Shown one piece after another: positions 61,268 through 61,736 of a stretch of 61,736 bases of DNA. Made by a program: the position numbers and the translations under genes. How positions within the stretch are numbered: the first letter of the stretch is position 1; each line of letters begins with the position of its first letter. The stretch comes from Acidimicrobiia bacterium (lineage in GTDB: Bacteria; Actinomycetota; Acidimicrobiia; Acidimicrobiales; Bin134). The notes under the pieces were generated by a model. It was not told the DNA's origin. It searched no databases and saw only the letters and a program-made list of their open reading frames with translations. The stretch is taken from positions 1-61,736 of the forward strand of contig JAJEDQ010000202.1 in NCBI GenBank assembly GCA_022821445.1. Reading direction: 5' to 3'.

Positions 61268-61736
61268 TCAGCGGAGCTGCTGGGCGGTTGGCACCAAGGG
61301 GGCGGGCAGGAGGGTGTCGCCGGTTAGGTACTCGTCGACTGCGGCGGCGGCGGCCCGGCCTTCGGCGATGGCCCACACGATGAGGCTCTGACCGCGGCCG
61401 ATGTCGCCGGCCACGAACACGCCGGGAACGGTGCTCATCCAATTGTCGTCGCGGGCCACATTGCCCCGGTCGGTGATCCCCACCCCCAACTCGTCGAGCA
61501 AGCCGCCTGTCTCGGGGCCGACGAATCCGAGGGCCAACAGCACCAGATCGGCCTGAAACTCCCGCTCGGTTCCCTCAATCGGGTTGAACGTCATCCGCCC
61601 GCCCTCGATCGTCTGCTCCACATCAATGGTGCGCAGGGCCTCCACCTTGCCGCCCGATCCGGCGAACTCCACGGTGTTGATGGCGTAGATCTGGGTGCCG
61701 CCCTCTTCATGGGCCGACGACGACCGGTACATGAGC
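61268..61736 (-). CDS. gltD: Glutamate synthase small subunit, C-terminal part (truncated by window edge)
   Basis: The NADPH/FAD subunit of glutamate synthase (or a close GltD-like oxidoreductase). The C-terminal domain shows LVLLALGFVGPE, GVGITDRGNVARDD and GVFVAGDIGRGQSLIVWAI, the standard FAD-contact ending of the family. The frame is open at the window edge, so the N-terminal Fe-S part lies beyond. GltB is probably upstream, outside the window. Confidence 0.88.
   Translation of the reverse strand, partial: LMYRSSSAHEEGGTQIYAINTVEFAGSGGKVEALRTIDVEQTIEGGRMTFNPIEGTEREFQADLVLLALGFVGPETGGLLDELGVGITDRGNVARDDNWMSTVPGVFVAGDIGRGQSLIVWAIAEGRAAAAAVDEYLTGDTLLPAPLVPTAQQLR

Overview
The window is high-G+C bacterial DNA, densely packed with genes, many joined by 4-base ATGA or GTGA overlaps. 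It comes from an actinobacterium. Evidence for this is a complete Pup-proteasome locus (arc, dop, pup, prcB, prcA, pafA, pafB, pafC), an fbiC-type fused F420 synthase, and the actinobacterial families DUF3151 and DUF4193. The mix of an AceA2-type isocitrate lyase, a reduced Tad pilus locus and a long ThyX-like protein suggests an Acidimicrobiia-like lineage; that placement is inference. No tRNA, rRNA, CRISPR array or insertion sequence was seen.

Layout. 1-6.6 kb: the 3' part of an isocitrate lyase, an MFS transporter, an SDR oxidoreductase, a broken MMPL/RND exporter gene and a DUF2236 (MpaB/Lcp-like) protein. 6.7-14.9 kb: a ten-gene Tad-type pilus or secretion operon (two secreted Cys/Pro-rich proteins, CpaB-like, TadA, TadB, TadC, a 66-aa candidate pilin and three TadE/G-like proteins). 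15-18 kb: a charged hypothetical protein and a DUF4193/84-aa/GNAT/Nudix operon. 18.1-22.8 kb: a tatA-tatC-lipid-kinase-like-M20 peptidase-thyX-like operon. 23-24.6 kb: a glycerophosphodiesterase and an orphan ABC ATPase. 24.6-33.8 kb: lepB and the Pup-proteasome locus. 34-40 kb: ferredoxin, trmI, three tiny membrane-type proteins, a LON-N protein, a catalytically degenerate PBP4-like protein and a split ADP-forming acyl-CoA synthetase. 40-47.9 kb: desaturase, FIST sensor, transketolase, transaldolase, fbiC and a 58-aa gene. 47.8-53.4 kb: glycolate oxidase glcDEF, a ClC channel and a 72-aa Cys protein. 53.5-59.3 kb: phosphoribosyltransferase, RNase D, mobA, flavin reductase, DUF3151, pyruvate kinase and a SirB1-like protein. 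59.3 kb to the end: a second GDPD, a strongly structured 273-nt RNA with its own promoter and terminator, an alpha/beta hydrolase and the 3' part of gltD.

Two themes stand out. First, 60165-60437 looks like an undescribed structured non-coding RNA: long-range helices, GNRA and UUCG tetraloops, a sigma-70-type promoter and an intrinsic terminator. Second, the window carries at least eight short direct duplications (about 17-49 bp, periods 21-72 bp). Several sit exactly on gene starts or ends, and two sites carry an 18-19 aa mini-ORF that keeps translational coupling. This suggests active micro-duplication shaping gene junctions.
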